NCBI RefSeq assembly: GCF_026339995.1
Contig: NZ_JAPEPT010000001.1
Coordinates: 1,314,501 to 1,378,500, forward strand
Direction of reading: 5' to 3'
Length of the DNA stretch: 64,000 nucleotides
DNA from: Streptomyces sp. NBC_01481
GTDB taxonomy: Bacteria; Actinomycetota; Actinomycetes; Streptomycetales; Streptomycetaceae
Shown here piece by piece: positions 25,252 to 35,001 of the stretch. A program made the translations under genes and the position numbers. The notes beneath the pieces are model-generated. The model had not been told where the DNA came from, did no database searches, and was given only the letters and a program-made list of their open reading frames with translations. Each line of letters starts with the position of its first letter. Position 1 is the stretch's first letter.

Positions 25252-25863
25252 CTACTCATCGAGGTACAGCAGCGCCGTGATCGTCTTCTTACACACGTCG
25301 CAGTGCATCGGAGCCTCGATGCTGGCCAGGTCGCACTCGATGGACGTGATGCGGTCCACCACGCCGGTTGCGACTTCGCCGTTCCAGGCTTCATGCCACC
25401 GCTCGGTGTTCTCCTGGAGCCGTGAGACGTAGCCCCGAGTCATCTCGTAGAACGCCCGGACCCCGTGCTCCTTCATGTAGCCCCAGTTGAACTCAAGGCT
25501 CCTGAGCACGACGGGGAACGGGTGGAGCGCCTGAGTGCGTCCCCAGGTCTCCAGCACGTCCTGGACGTCCAGCCTGGCGGCTCGCTCGTCCAGGACGCTC
25601 CACATGCCGGACGCGTCGTAGTCAATGAGTACCTGGTCCAGGATGGCCGCGCAGCGGCGAAGGTTCGCCTTCTTCGCCTGGAACAGCCGGGTGACCTCTG
25701 CGCGCGTCGTGTCCGCGGGTTCCTTGCGGGCCTTACTGATGGCGCGGGTCAGTTCTGTGCTGAGTGCTGCCTCATCGCAGAGGGAGTCCCCGAAGCTGAG
25801 CCAGGGGTCCGGAAACCCCCGCTCAGCAGTGATCTGGAATATGCGATCGCCTTGCCTTCCCAT
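25252..25863 (-). CDS. Hypothetical protein beside hisS
   Basis: 203 residues, mostly predicted helix, no family recognised. It contains ISKARKEPADTTRAEVTRLF and EFNWGYMKEHGVRAFYEMTR, and a CDVC pair near the C-terminus. No signal peptide or membrane segment is visible. The gene starts 45 bases after the hisS stop on the same strand and is likely co-transcribed. The neighbourhood (Scr1/DUF397, small proteins, an unusual hisS) suggests an accessory module. The function cannot be guessed from sequence alone. Confidence 0.7.
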   Translation of the reverse strand: MGRQGDRIFQITAERGFPDPWLSFGDSLCDEAALSTELTRAISKARKEPADTTRAEVTRLFQAKKANLRRCAAILDQVLIDYDASGMWSVLDERAARLDVQDVLETWGRTQALHPFPVVLRSLEFNWGYMKEHGVRAFYEMTRGYVSRLQENTERWHEAWNGEVATGVVDRITSIECDLASIEAPMHCDVCKKTITALLYLDE

Positions 25864-25908
25864 CCGCTCCTCCTCGGAACAGTCGGCAGCGGAAGGGTCC
25901 GCTGCGCG

Positions 25909-27228
25909 TCAACTGGATGGTGCGCACCGCCGCGAGAGTTCTGCGGCGGCTTGATCGAACGGGACCTGGACCTGTTCGCCACTGTCCATGTCCCGCAACG
26001 TGACCGTGCCGGCTTCGCGTTCGTTCGCGCCGTAGATCACGCAGAAACGGGCCCCCTGGTCACTGGCCCATTTCATCTGCTTGGCGAACTTCCCACTCGA
26101 CCCGAGGTAGACACCTGTGCGGACTCCGGCACGGCGGATCTCGGCCGCGAGCCGGAAGCTGTCGGCGGCCTGCTCCTCGCCCATGACCGTGACGGCCACG
26201 TCAATCTGCGAGTAGGTGGCTTCGTCCGCCTGTGAGAGCAGGGGCAGGATGCGTTCGATGCCCAGCGATCCGCCGCATGCCGGGGAGTCCTTGCCTCCAA
26301 GACGGCCAATGAGACCGTCATAACGGCCTCCGGAAGCAATCGATCCGGGCATGCCCGGGGCAACCACCTCAAAGATGATCCCGGTGTAGTAGTCGAGCCC
26401 GCGCACGAGGTTTGGCGTGAACCCGATGCGCTCGGAGGGGATCGCGTCCTTGGTGAGTTCCAGTAGGCGGTCGACCTCGGCCAAACCAGCCCGACCGATT
26501 TCACTGGACTTCAGTTCTCCCCTGACACGCTCAACGGCATCGGGAGCGGTGAGGTCATCGACCAAGCCCTGTGCCACCTCCGGCGACAGGCCCCGGCTGG
26601 CCACCAACTCGCTCACGACGGCCTCCGGGGAGAGCTTGTCGAGCTTGTCCAGAGTGATCAGTGCACCGGAACCAAGGTCCTCCGGGACGGCGTATGCCTC
26701 CAGCAGACCGAACAGGACGTGCCGGGAGTTCACCAGGAATCGGAACTCCGGGACACCGAGGGCTTCAAGGGCGTCGTGCAGCGCCAGGACCACTTCGGCG
26801 TCCGACAGCGGCGAGGATGAGCCGACGATGTCCAGGTCACACTGGACGAACTCGCGGAATCGTCCCTTGCCGGGCCGGTCGGCTCGCCACACGGGCGCGA
26901 TGGCGTACCGCTTGTACGGCGAGGGGAGTTGACTGCCGTACGCGGCTGCCGCGCGGGCCAGGGGGACGGTGAGGTCGTAGCGGAGGGCGAGATCGGCCTC
27001 TCCGGTGGCTTCGTGCTCGCCGCGCCGGAGAATCTTGAAGATCAGTTTGTCGCCCTCGTCGCCGTACTTGCCGGTGAGCACGTCCAGCCGCTCGAACGCC
27101 GGGGTCTGGAGCGGCTGGAAGCCGTAGCGGGCGAACACGGTGCGGATGGTCGCGAAAGCACGCTCGCGCCTTTCGAACTCGGCGGCGAGGAAATCGCGGG
27201 TCCCGGACGCGGGGTCGAACTGCTTCAT
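25909..27228 (-). CDS. hisS: Histidyl-tRNA synthetase (probably an extra copy)
   Basis: 439 residues of a class II synthetase that charges tRNA-His. Motif 2 lies around YRYAIAPVWRADRPGKGRFRE, the His-binding motif is LVRGLDYYTGIIFEV, and the C-terminal anticodon-binding domain begins near YSQIDVAVTVMG. ATG 27228 is chosen because class members begin M-x-x-F close to GTRDF; upstream ATG 27237 and TTG 27273 are in frame. The housekeeping hisS of Streptomyces is, from memory, elsewhere (near relA/apt in S. coelicolor), so this may be a paralogue. The overall domain set looks complete and catalytic. Confidence 0.9.
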   Translation of the reverse strand: MKQFDPASGTRDFLAAEFERRERAFATIRTVFARYGFQPLQTPAFERLDVLTGKYGDEGDKLIFKILRRGEHEATGEADLALRYDLTVPLARAAAAYGSQLPSPYKRYAIAPVWRADRPGKGRFREFVQCDLDIVGSSSPLSDAEVVLALHDALEALGVPEFRFLVNSRHVLFGLLEAYAVPEDLGSGALITLDKLDKLSPEAVVSELVASRGLSPEVAQGLVDDLTAPDAVERVRGELKSSEIGRAGLAEVDRLLELTKDAIPSERIGFTPNLVRGLDYYTGIIFEVVAPGMPGSIASGGRYDGLIGRLGGKDSPACGGSLGIERILPLLSQADEATYSQIDVAVTVMGEEQAADSFRLAAEIRRAGVRTGVYLGSSGKFAKQMKWASDQGARFCVIYGANEREAGTVTLRDMDSGEQVQVPFDQAAAELSRRCAPSS

Positions 27229-27349
27229 GGAGGCCATGTGGCCATAGTCCAGGAAGCTGTCGGCCCGGGGCAAAACACGGCGCGGAACTTCCGCTTCTCC
27301 TGGGGTAGGGGAACACCCGCCGCAGGCACCCCGATCCGCCGGGACCGGA

Positions 27350-27401
27350 CCGGCCGGCCGGGCGCGTGGGGCCCGGGCATGCCGGGCCCCCGGCCGACCG
27401 G
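27350..27401. other. Long stem-loop between divergent hisS and amylase promoters
   Basis: GGGGCCCGG (27368-27376) pairs with CCGGGCCCC (27382-27390) around GCATG. An outer stem pairs 27350-27360 with 27391-27401 with one mismatch, leaving a seven-base bulge. It may insulate the two promoters or lie in the hisS leader. Confidence 0.5.
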
Positions 27402-27430
27402 CCCGGAGTCATGGTTGAACGTAACACCAC

Positions 27431-27455
27431 TGCAAGGCTTGCGAAAGGTCTTGCA
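27431..27455. promoter_or_regulatory. Composite maltose operator upstream of alpha-amylase
   Basis: TGCAAG, GCTTGCGAAAG and CTTGCA words in 25 bases, nearly identical to 16436-16461 in the mal control region. Probable MalR target linking amylase synthesis to maltodextrin supply. Confidence 0.6.
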
Positions 27456-27558
27456 ACGAGGAAACGGCAAGATTTCCACGGTGCTACGACCACGTGTCCA
27501 AAGGGGTTGACCCCGGCCCGCGAGCCTCGTACGGTCGCGACCGCAATAACTTTCTGCG

Positions 27559-27573
27559 TTCTTGCAGCAAGAA
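27559..27573. promoter_or_regulatory. Palindromic MalR-type operator upstream of alpha-amylase
   Basis: TTCTTGCAGCAAGAA has perfect seven-base arms around a central A. It lies about 100 bases before the amylase start and shares its core with 16257-16269. Confidence 0.6.
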
Positions 27574-27675
27574 TCATCAGCACCACAAAGGCCTTACGGG
27601 CATGGCGCGTTGCCGGGCAAGGCTCACCGTCACCCGCATTCCCCCACGTATGCACAGTGCTGTGCAGGAGGACAC

Positions 27676-29361
27676 ATGGCCAGCAGACCTCTGGCTGCCG
27701 CGCTCGCCCTGGTGGCGGGCGTGGCGGTCGCAGTGATCGCGCCACCTGGAGCCGCCCAGGCAACGCCGCCCGGCGACAAGGACGTGACCGCCGTCCTGTT
27801 CGAGTGGAACTTCGCCTCGGTCGCCAAGGCGTGCACCGACCAGCTCGGACCCGCGGGCTATGGATTCGTCCAGGTCTCCCCGCCCCAGGAGCACATCCAG
27901 GGCCCGCAGTGGTGGACCTCGTACCAGCCCGTCAGCTACAGGATCGCCGGCCGTCTCGGCGACCGCGCCGCGTTCAGCAGCATGGTGAACACCTGTCACG
28001 CGGCGGGCGTCAAGGTCGTCGTCGACAGCGTCATCAACCACATGGCATCCGCGTCCGGTACCGGCACGGGCGGCTCGAGTTACGAGAAGTACTCCTACCC
28101 CGGCATCTACTCCGGCGCCGACATGGACGACTGCCGGTCGACCATCACCAACTACCAGGACCGCGCCAACGTCCAGAACTGTGAGCTCGTCCAGCTCGCC
28201 GACCTGGACACCGGCGAGGACTACGTACGCGGACGCATCGCCGCCTACCTGAACGATCTGCTCACGCTCGGCGTCGACGGCTTCCGTATCGACGCCGCCA
28301 AGCACATGCCCGCCGCCGACCTCGCCAACATCAAGTCCCGGCTCAGCAACCCCGGCGTGTACTGGAAGCAGGAGGCGATCTACGGCGCGGGCGAGGCGGT
28401 CTCGCCGAGCGAGTACCTGGGCAACGGCGACGTCCAGGAGTTCCGTTACGCCCGCGGCCTCAAGCAGGTCCTCAACAACGAGAACCTCGCCTACCTGAAG
28501 AACTACGGCGAGGGCTGGGGCTACATGGAGTCGGGGAAGTCGGCGGTCTTCGTCGACAACCACGACACCGAGCGCGGCGGCGACACCCTCAACTACAAGG
28601 ACGGCGCCAACTACACGCTCGCGAACGTCTTCATGCTGGCCTGGCCCTACGGCTCCCCGGACATCCACTCCGGCTACGAGTGGTCCGACAAGGAAGCGGG
28701 CCCGCCGGGCGGCGGCACGGTGAACGCCTGTTACAGCGACGGCTGGAAGTGCCAGCACGCCTGGCGGGAGATCTCCTCCATGGTCGCCTTCCGGAACACC
28801 GCGCGCGGTCAGGCCGTGACGAACTGGTGGGACAACGGCGCGGACCAGATCGCCTTCGGGCGCGGCTCGAAGGCGTACGTCGCCATCAACCACGAGGGGT
28901 CCTCGCTCACCCGGACCTTCCAGACCTCGCTGCCCGCCGGCGACTACTGCGACGTGCAGTCCGGCAGGGGTGTGACGGTGAACGGCTCCGGCCAGTTCAC
29001 GGCGACGCTCGGCTCGAACACGGCGCTCGCGCTGCATGTCAACGCCCGCAACTGTGGGTCGAGTTCGGCGGCGGGCGCGTCCTTCAACGTCAACGCGACG
29101 ACGGTGACCGGACAGAACATCTACGTCACCGGCAACCAGCCGGCGCTCGGCAACTGGAACCCGGCCGGCGCGCTGAAGCTGGACCCGGCGAGCTATCCGG
29201 TCTGGAAGCTGGACGTCGCGCTGCCCGCGGGGACGGCGTTCGAGTACAAGTACCTCCGCAAGGACGCGGCGGGGTCGGTGACGTGGGAGACGGGCGCGAA
29301 CCGGTCGGCGACGGTGCCGGCGAGCGGTTCGGTGAGCTTGTCGGACACGTTCCGCACGTAA
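27676..29361 (+). CDS. Secreted alpha-amylase (GH13) with C-terminal starch-binding CBM20
   Basis: 561 residues. The signal peptide ends near [10 protein letters not shown]13 landmarks are VVDSVINHM, the nucleophile Asp in GFRIDAAKH (about 204), the Glu in YGAGEAV and the stabilising Asp in [12 protein letters not shown] Ser-rich linker at about 455-460 leads into CBM20 ([16 protein letters not shown] and [11 protein letters not shown]). ATG 27676 has AGGAGG five bases upstream. It makes maltose and maltodextrins outside the cell for the MalEFG importer, and its promoter carries the same operator words as mal. Confidence 0.95.
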   Translation: MASRPLAAALALVAGVAVAVIAPPGAAQATPPGDKDVTAVLFEWNFASVAKACTDQLGPAGYGFVQVSPPQEHIQGPQWWTSYQPVSYRIAGRLGDRAAFSSMVNTCHAAGVKVVVDSVINHMASASGTGTGGSSYEKYSYPGIYSGADMDDCRSTITNYQDRANVQNCELVQLADLDTGEDYVRGRIAAYLNDLLTLGVDGFRIDAAKHMPAADLANIKSRLSNPGVYWKQEAIYGAGEAVSPSEYLGNGDVQEFRYARGLKQVLNNENLAYLKNYGEGWGYMESGKSAVFVDNHDTERGGDTLNYKDGANYTLANVFMLAWPYGSPDIHSGYEWSDKEAGPPGGGTVNACYSDGWKCQHAWREISSMVAFRNTARGQAVTNWWDNGADQIAFGRGSKAYVAINHEGSSLTRTFQTSLPAGDYCDVQSGRGVTVNGSGQFTATLGSNTALALHVNARNCGSSSAAGASFNVNATTVTGQNIYVTGNQPALGNWNPAGALKLDPASYPVWKLDVALPAGTAFEYKYLRKDAAGSVTWETGANRSATVPASGSVSLSDTFRT

Positions 29362-29389
29362 CGCTGCGCCTGCGGCGGGCCTTGTCCCC

Positions 29390-29562
29390 TACCCGCCCCT
29401 TCCCGAACCGGGGCTCCGCCCCAGACCCCGAACGCGCTTCGCGCGTGTCCTCAATCGCCGGACGGGCTGAATGTGCGGCCCGGCCGCACATTCAGCCCCG
29501 CCGGCGATTGAGGCGCGGGGTCCGGGGCGGAGCCCCGGTTACGGGAAGGGGCGGGGTGGGGT
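29390..29562. repeat. Two head-to-head copies of the dispersed repeat forming a large inverted repeat
   Basis: A forward copy (from about 29390) and a reverse copy (to about 29562) face each other around a perfect 17-base hairpin, 29464-29480 with 29482-29498 (GGGCTGAATGTGCGGCC and complement). The whole block is a roughly 170-base near-palindrome. It lies between amylase and pullulanase and probably terminates amylase transcription. Confidence 0.75.
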
Positions 29563-29655
29563 GAAGGCCCGCCGCAGGCGCCCCGCACCCGCGCCGCCCC
29601 TCACCCCCAACCCCCCGACACCCACACGTACACCCCGCCCAAGGAGACCCAACCG

Positions 29656-32600
29656 GTGACCACCACCCGCCGCACCGCCCTAGGCACCGCGGTCGCGATT
29701 CTCGCCGCGCTCATATCCGCCGGCCCCGCCGCCTCCGCCCCCAGACCCCCCGCCCCACCCTCCGACGCCGCGCTCGCCGCGCAGCCCGCCCGGCACGATC
29801 TCACCCGGGAGCAGTTCTACTTCGTCCTGCCCGACCGGTTCGCGAACGGCGACACGTCCAACGACCGCGGCGGGCTGACCGGTTCGCGCCTGGAGACCGG
29901 ATACGACCCCGCCGACAAGGGCTTCTACCAGGGCGGCGACCTCACAGGGCTGACCGGGAAGCTCGACTACATCAAGGGCCTCGGCACCACCGCCATCTGG
30001 CTCGCGCCGATCTTCAAGAACCGGCCCGTCCAGGGCACCGGCAAGGACGCGTCGGCCGGGTACCACGGGTACTGGATCACCGACTTCACCCAGGTCGACC
30101 CCCACTTCGGCACCAACGCCGATCTCGAGAAGCTGATCGACAAGGCCCACGGCAAGGGCATGAAGGTCTTCTTCGACGTCATCACGAACCACACCGCCGA
30201 CACCGTCGACTACGCGGAGAAGAAGTACGGCTACCGCCCCAAGGGCGCCTATCCGTACCTCGACAAGGACGGCCGCCCCTTCGACGACCGCGCGGCGATC
30301 GGCAAGGTCGACGCCGACTCCTTCCCGTACACCCCCAAGGCCAGTGGTCAGAAGGTTCCCGCCTGGCTCAACGACCCCACGATGTACCACAACCGGGGCG
30401 ATTCGACCTTCGCGGGCGAGAGCTCCGAGTACGGCGACTTCTCCGGCCTCGACGACCTGTGGACCGAGCGTCCCGAGGTCGTGAAGGGCATGGAGCAGAT
30501 CTACGAGAAGTGGGTCCGCGACTTCGACATCGACGGCTTCCGCATCGACACCGTCAAGCACGTCGACATGGACTTCTGGACCCAGTGGGCCACCGCGCTC
30601 GACGCGTACGCCGCCAGGCACGGCCGTGATGACTTCTTCATGTTCGGCGAGGTCTTCTCCGCGGACACGGCGATCACTTCGCCGTACGTCACCCGCGGCC
30701 GGCTCGACGCCACCCTCGACTTCCCCTTCCAGGACGCGGCCCGCGCCTTCGCCTCGCAGGGTGCATCCGCCGAGCGTCTCGGGAAGGTCTTCGCCGACGA
30801 CTACCGCTACACCAGCGACAAGGCCAACGCTTATGAGCAGGTGACCTTCCTCGGCAACCACGACATGGGCAGGATCGGCACCTTCCTCAGGCAGGACCAT
30901 CCACAGGCCGACGACGCCGAGCTGCTGAAGCGGGCGCGGCTCGCGAATGAACTGATGTTCCTGAACCGCGGCAACCCGGTCGTCTACTACGGCGACGAGC
31001 AGGGCTTCACCGGCGCGGGCGGCGACAAGGACGCCCGCCAGAGCCTGTTCGCCTCCAAGACCCCCGACTATCTGGACGACGACCAGCTGGGCACGGACCG
31101 TACGCACGCGTCGGACGCGTACGACACCGGGCACCCGCTCTACCGCTCGATCGCCGCGCTCTCGAAGCTCACCAAGGACCACCCGGCGCTGCGCGACGGC
31201 GTCCAGAAGGAGCGATACGCCAAGGACTCGGTGCACGCCTTCTCCCGTACGGATGCCAGGACGCGCACGGAGTACATCGTCGCCGCCAACAACCAGGCCG
31301 CGCCCACGACCGTGACCGTCCCTGCGGACGCGGCCGACTTTGTCACGCTGTACGGCGGTTCTGGCGCGGTGCACGCCACCGACGGGAAGATCACCCTCAC
31401 CGTGCCCGCGCTGTCGTCGCTGGTGCTGAAGGCCGCAAAGCCCCTGGCTCAGCCCGCCGCCAAGCCCACCGTCACCCTCAAGGCCCCGGCCGTCGGAGCC
31501 AACGGCACCGTCGAGATCAGCGCCCAGACCGGCGGCGGGCAGCTCGACCGAGTCGTCTTCGCCGCCCAGACCGGCAACGGCCCCTGGCGCACCCTCGGCT
31601 CGGCCGACCACGCCCCGTACAAGGTCACCCAGCACATCGACGCCACGGTGGCGGCCGGAACCCCCTTGCGCTACAAGGCAGTTGTGGTCGACGGCGCGGG
31701 ACGCAGAGCCAGTGCCCTGGCGCAGACGACCGCCGGGCAGGCCCCGCCGCCCGAGAAGCCGGTGGCCGTCGAGCGCGACTACGCGGTCGTCCACTACCAG
31801 CGCCCCGACGGCGACTACGACGGCTGGCAGCTGAAGGCCGGCGAGCAGCAGGCCGCGTTCACCGGGCGTGACGCGTACGGCGCGTTCGCCTGGGTCAAGC
31901 TCGCCGAAGGCGCCTCGGCCCTCCCGTACACGGTCGAGAAGAACGGCTCGGCCGACGGCCCGCAGCGGACGATCGACCTCGCCCGCACCGGCCAGGTCTG
32001 GATCGCGCAGGGCAAGGACGGCCAGTCCGCCACCGCGCCCGACGGCGCCTACCCGCCGCAGGACAAGACCAAGGCCGTCCTGCACTACCACCGGCCCGAT
32101 GTGGGTACCTCCCAGGCCGAAGGCTCTGGGGGAGACTACGACGGCTGGGGTCTGCACACCTGGACCGGCGCGAAGGATCCGACCGACTGGTCCAGGCCGC
32201 TCCAGCCGGTGAAGAAGGACGCGTACGGAGTGACCTTCGAGGTACCGCTCGCCGCGGGCGCGACCTCGCTCAGCTACATCGTCCACAAGGGCGACCAGAA
32301 GGACCTGCCGAACGACCAGTCCCTGGACCTCGCGACGTATACGAACGAGGTCTGGCTGCTGGCCGGGCAGCCGAAGTACCTGCTGCCGCAGACCGTCGGA
32401 GCGCCCTCGCTCGACCTGGCGAAGGCCGAGGCCCAGTGGATCGACCGGGACACGGTCGTCTGGAAGGTGAAGGCCACCGACGCGACCAGCCAGCAGCTGG
32501 TGTACGCGGCGAACGGCGGCATCTCCGTCGTCGACGGGGCGCTCAGCGACGAGGGCCGCTGGCTGAGGCTGAACCCCGCCGCCCTGACCGACGCGCAGAA

Positions 32601-34977
32601 GGCCAGGTACCCGCATCTCGCCGCGTATCCGGCCTTCAGCGTCGACCCGCGCGACCGCGACCGGGTGCGCGATGCCCTGCGCGGCCAGCTGATCGCCACC
32701 CAGCGCGCGGCCAACGGCGCACTGCTCGCCGCGACCGGCGTACAGATCCCGGGAGTTCTCGACGATCTGTACGACGCGACCGGCGCGAAGCTCGGTCCGG
32801 TCTTCGACCGCGGCCGCCCCACCCTGTCCCTGTGGGCCCCCACCGCTCAGTCCGTCTCCCTCGAACTCGACGGCACGACGGTCGCGATGCGGCGGAACGG
32901 CACCAGCGGCGTCTGGTCGGTCAGCGGGCCGAAGAGCTGGGCGGGCAAGCCGTACCGCTATGTCGTCAAGGTCTGGGCGCCCAGCGTCCAGAAGGTCGTC
33001 ACCAACAAGGTCACCGACCCGTACTCCACCGCCCTGACCACCGACTCGGCCCGCAGCCTGGTCGTCGACCTCGCCGATCCGCGTCTCGCCCCCAAGGGCT
33101 GGTCGACCCTGAAGAAGCCCGCGGCCGTGCCGCTGCGCGACGCACAGATCCAGGAGCTGCACATCCGCGACTTCTCGGTCGCCGACCGCACCTCAAAGCA
33201 CCCGGGCCAGTACCTCGCCTTCACCGACCGCGAATCGGCCGGGACGAAGCATCTGCGCGCGCTCGCCGCGTCCGGGACGTCCTACGTGCACCTCCTGCCC
33301 GCCTTCGACATCGGCACCATCCCCGAGAAGAAGTCCGGCCAGACCGTCCCCGACTGCGACCTGAAGGTGTACGCGCCCGACTCCGAGGAGCAGCAGGCGT
33401 GCATCGCCAAGGCTGCCGCGAAGGACGCGTACAACTGGGGCTACGACCCGCTGCACTACACCGTCCCCGAAGGCTCCTACGCCTCCGACCCCGAAGGAAC
33501 CCGGCGCACGGTCGAGTTCCGGCAGATGGTCCAGTCCCTCAACGAGGGCGGCCTGCGCACGGTCATGGACGTCGTCTACAACCACACGGTGGCGAGCGGC
33601 CAGGCCGACAAGTCCGTACTCGACAGGATCGTGCCCGGCTACTACCAGCGCCTCCTCGCCGACGGCACCGTCGCCACCTCCACCTGCTGCGCCAACACCG
33701 CGCCCGAGAACGCCATGATGGGCAAGCTCGTCGTCGACTCGGTCGTCACCTGGGCCAGGGAGTACAAGGTCGACGGCTTCCGCTTCGACCTGATGGGACA
33801 CCACCCGAAGGCCAACATCCTCGCGGTCCGCAAGGCTCTCGACGCGCTGACCGTCGAGCGTGACGGCGTGGACGGCAAGAAGATCATTCTCTACGGGGAG
33901 GGCTGGAACTTCGGGGAGATCGCGGACGACGCCCGCTTCGTCCAGGCGACCCAGAAGAACATGGCCGGGACAGGGATCGCGACCTTCTCCGACCGGGCCC
34001 GTGACGCGGTCCGTGGCGGCGGCCCCTTCGACGAGGACCCGGGAATCCAGGGCTTCGCCTCCGGCCTGTACACCGACCCCAACTCGTCCGCGGCGAACGG
34101 CACTCCCGCCGAGCAGAAGGCCCGCCTGCTGCACTACCAGGACCTGATCAAGGTCGGCCTCACGGGCAATCTCGCCGCGTACACCTTCACCGACAGCTCC
34201 GGCCGCACCGTCAAGGGCTCCGAGGTCGACTACAACGGCGCCCCCGCCGGATACGCGGCCGCCCCCGGCGACGCCCTCGCCTACGCGGACGCCCACGACA
34301 ACGAATCCCTCTACGACGCGCTCGCCTTCAAGCTCCCCCGGGCCACCTCGCCGGCCGACCGGGCACGGATGCAGGTCCTCGCGATGGCGACCGCGGCGCT
34401 CTCGCAGGGGCCCGCGCTCTCCCAGGCCGGGTCGGACCTGCTGCGCTCCAAGTCGCTCGACCGCAATTCGTACGACAGCGGCGACTGGTTCAACGCGATC
34501 CACTGGGACTGCAAGGACGGTAACGGCTTCGGGCGCGGACTGCCTCCGCAGGCCGACAACAAGTCCAAATGGCCCTTCGCCAAGCCGCTGTTGACGGAGC
34601 CCTCGCTCACGGTGGGCTGCGACCGGATCGACGGCGCATCGGCCGCCTACCGGGATCTGCTCACCATCCGCGCCACCGAGAAGGCCTTCAGCCTGGCGTC
34701 GGCGGGCGAGGTGCAGTCCACGGTTTCCTTCCCGCTCTCGGGCAGGGACGAGACCCCCGGCGTGATCACCATGGCCCTCGGTGACCTGGTGGTCGTCTTC
34801 AACGCGACGCCGGACACGCAGACACAGCGGGCCGAAGCCCTCGCGGGCCGTACTTACGGCCTGCACCCCTTCCAGGCGGCGGGGGCGGACTCTACCGTCA
34901 AGAAGGCCTCGTTCGAAGGGAGTTCGGGAACCTTCGCCGTTCCAGGGCGTACTGTCGCCGTCTTCGAACGGAAGTGA
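29656..34977 (+). CDS. Secreted bifunctional alpha-amylase / pullulanase
   Basis: 1773 residues. The signal peptide ends near PAASAPRP. The first GH13 unit (about 45-600) has DVITNHTAD, Asp in GFRIDTVKH (about 297), Glu in MFGEVFS and Asp in FLGNHDMG. Two pullulanase-associated CBM41-type modules follow (about 715-910), each with HYxRPD and DYDGW. A CBM48-like module (about 1040) precedes a second GH13 unit with Asp in [10 protein letters not shown] (about 1376), Glu in YGEGWNFGE (about 1415) and DAHDNESL. It should cut alpha-1,4 and alpha-1,6 bonds in starch and pullulan. GTG 29656 follows AAGGAG. The second CBM41 unit carries a repeat-derived insertion at 32101-32134. Confidence 0.94.
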   Translation: MTTTRRTALGTAVAILAALISAGPAASAPRPPAPPSDAALAAQPARHDLTREQFYFVLPDRFANGDTSNDRGGLTGSRLETGYDPADKGFYQGGDLTGLTGKLDYIKGLGTTAIWLAPIFKNRPVQGTGKDASAGYHGYWITDFTQVDPHFGTNADLEKLIDKAHGKGMKVFFDVITNHTADTVDYAEKKYGYRPKGAYPYLDKDGRPFDDRAAIGKVDADSFPYTPKASGQKVPAWLNDPTMYHNRGDSTFAGESSEYGDFSGLDDLWTERPEVVKGMEQIYEKWVRDFDIDGFRIDTVKHVDMDFWTQWATALDAYAARHGRDDFFMFGEVFSADTAITSPYVTRGRLDATLDFPFQDAARAFASQGASAERLGKVFADDYRYTSDKANAYEQVTFLGNHDMGRIGTFLRQDHPQADDAELLKRARLANELMFLNRGNPVVYYGDEQGFTGAGGDKDARQSLFASKTPDYLDDDQLGTDRTHASDAYDTGHPLYRSIAALSKLTKDHPALRDGVQKERYAKDSVHAFSRTDARTRTEYIVAANNQAAPTTVTVPADAADFVTLYGGSGAVHATDGKITLTVPALSSLVLKAAKPLAQPAAKPTVTLKAPAVGANGTVEISAQTGGGQLDRVVFAAQTGNGPWRTLGSADHAPYKVTQHIDATVAAGTPLRYKAVVVDGAGRRASALAQTTAGQAPPPEKPVAVERDYAVVHYQRPDGDYDGWQLKAGEQQAAFTGRDAYGAFAWVKLAEGASALPYTVEKNGSADGPQRTIDLARTGQVWIAQGKDGQSATAPDGAYPPQDKTKAVLHYHRPDVGTSQAEGSGGDYDGWGLHTWTGAKDPTDWSRPLQPVKKDAYGVTFEVPLAAGATSLSYIVHKGDQKDLPNDQSLDLATYTNEVWLLAGQPKYLLPQTVGAPSLDLAKAEAQWIDRDTVVWKVKATDATSQQLVYAANGGISVVDGALSDEGRWLRLNPAALTDAQKARYPHLAAYPAFSVDPRDRDRVRDALRGQLIATQRAANGALLAATGVQIPGVLDDLYDATGAKLGPVFDRGRPTLSLWAPTAQSVSLELDGTTVAMRRNGTSGVWSVSGPKSWAGKPYRYVVKVWAPSVQKVVTNKVTDPYSTALTTDSARSLVVDLADPRLAPKGWSTLKKPAAVPLRDAQIQELHIRDFSVADRTSKHPGQYLAFTDRESAGTKHLRALAASGTSYVHLLPAFDIGTIPEKKSGQTVPDCDLKVYAPDSEEQQACIAKAAAKDAYNWGYDPLHYTVPEGSYASDPEGTRRTVEFRQMVQSLNEGGLRTVMDVVYNHTVASGQADKSVLDRIVPGYYQRLLADGTVATSTCCANTAPENAMMGKLVVDSVVTWAREYKVDGFRFDLMGHHPKANILAVRKALDALTVERDGVDGKKIILYGEGWNFGEIADDARFVQATQKNMAGTGIATFSDRARDAVRGGGPFDEDPGIQGFASGLYTDPNSSAANGTPAEQKARLLHYQDLIKVGLTGNLAAYTFTDSSGRTVKGSEVDYNGAPAGYAAAPGDALAYADAHDNESLYDALAFKLPRATSPADRARMQVLAMATAALSQGPALSQAGSDLLRSKSLDRNSYDSGDWFNAIHWDCKDGNGFGRGLPPQADNKSKWPFAKPLLTEPSLTVGCDRIDGASAAYRDLLTIRATEKAFSLASAGEVQSTVSFPLSGRDETPGVITMALGDLVVVFNATPDTQTQRAEALAGRTYGLHPFQAAGADSTVKKASFEGSSGTFAVPGRTVAVFERK
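32101..32134. repeat. Palindromic mini-repeat inserted in frame within the pullulanase CBM41 unit
   Basis: CCTCCCAGGCC, loop GAA, then GGCTCTGGGGGAG forms a hairpin-type repeat. It adds [10 protein letters not shown] between RPD and GDYDGW of the second CBM41 unit, whereas the first unit has RPDGDYDGW without it. A related hairpin lies in the MITE-like element near 8741-8778. Confidence 0.6.
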
Positions 34978-35001
34978 GGCCCGCGGCGTTACGGTGACCG
35001 G

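Larger units (their letters stand above)
27229..27675. promoter_or_regulatory. Divergent control region between hisS and alpha-amylase
   Basis: 447 bases without a credible gene. Towards the amylase it carries two maltose operator candidates (27431-27455 and 27559-27573). Towards hisS it has a long stem-loop (27350-27401). The start-proximal part on the amylase side is a long leader from about 27580. I see no T-box element for hisS. Confidence 0.65.

Noticed and set aside
27229..27430. T-box riboswitch ahead of hisS
   Set aside because: No T-box sequence (TGGNACCGCG type) or specifier-loop arrangement could be found on the minus strand; only a long GC stem is present.
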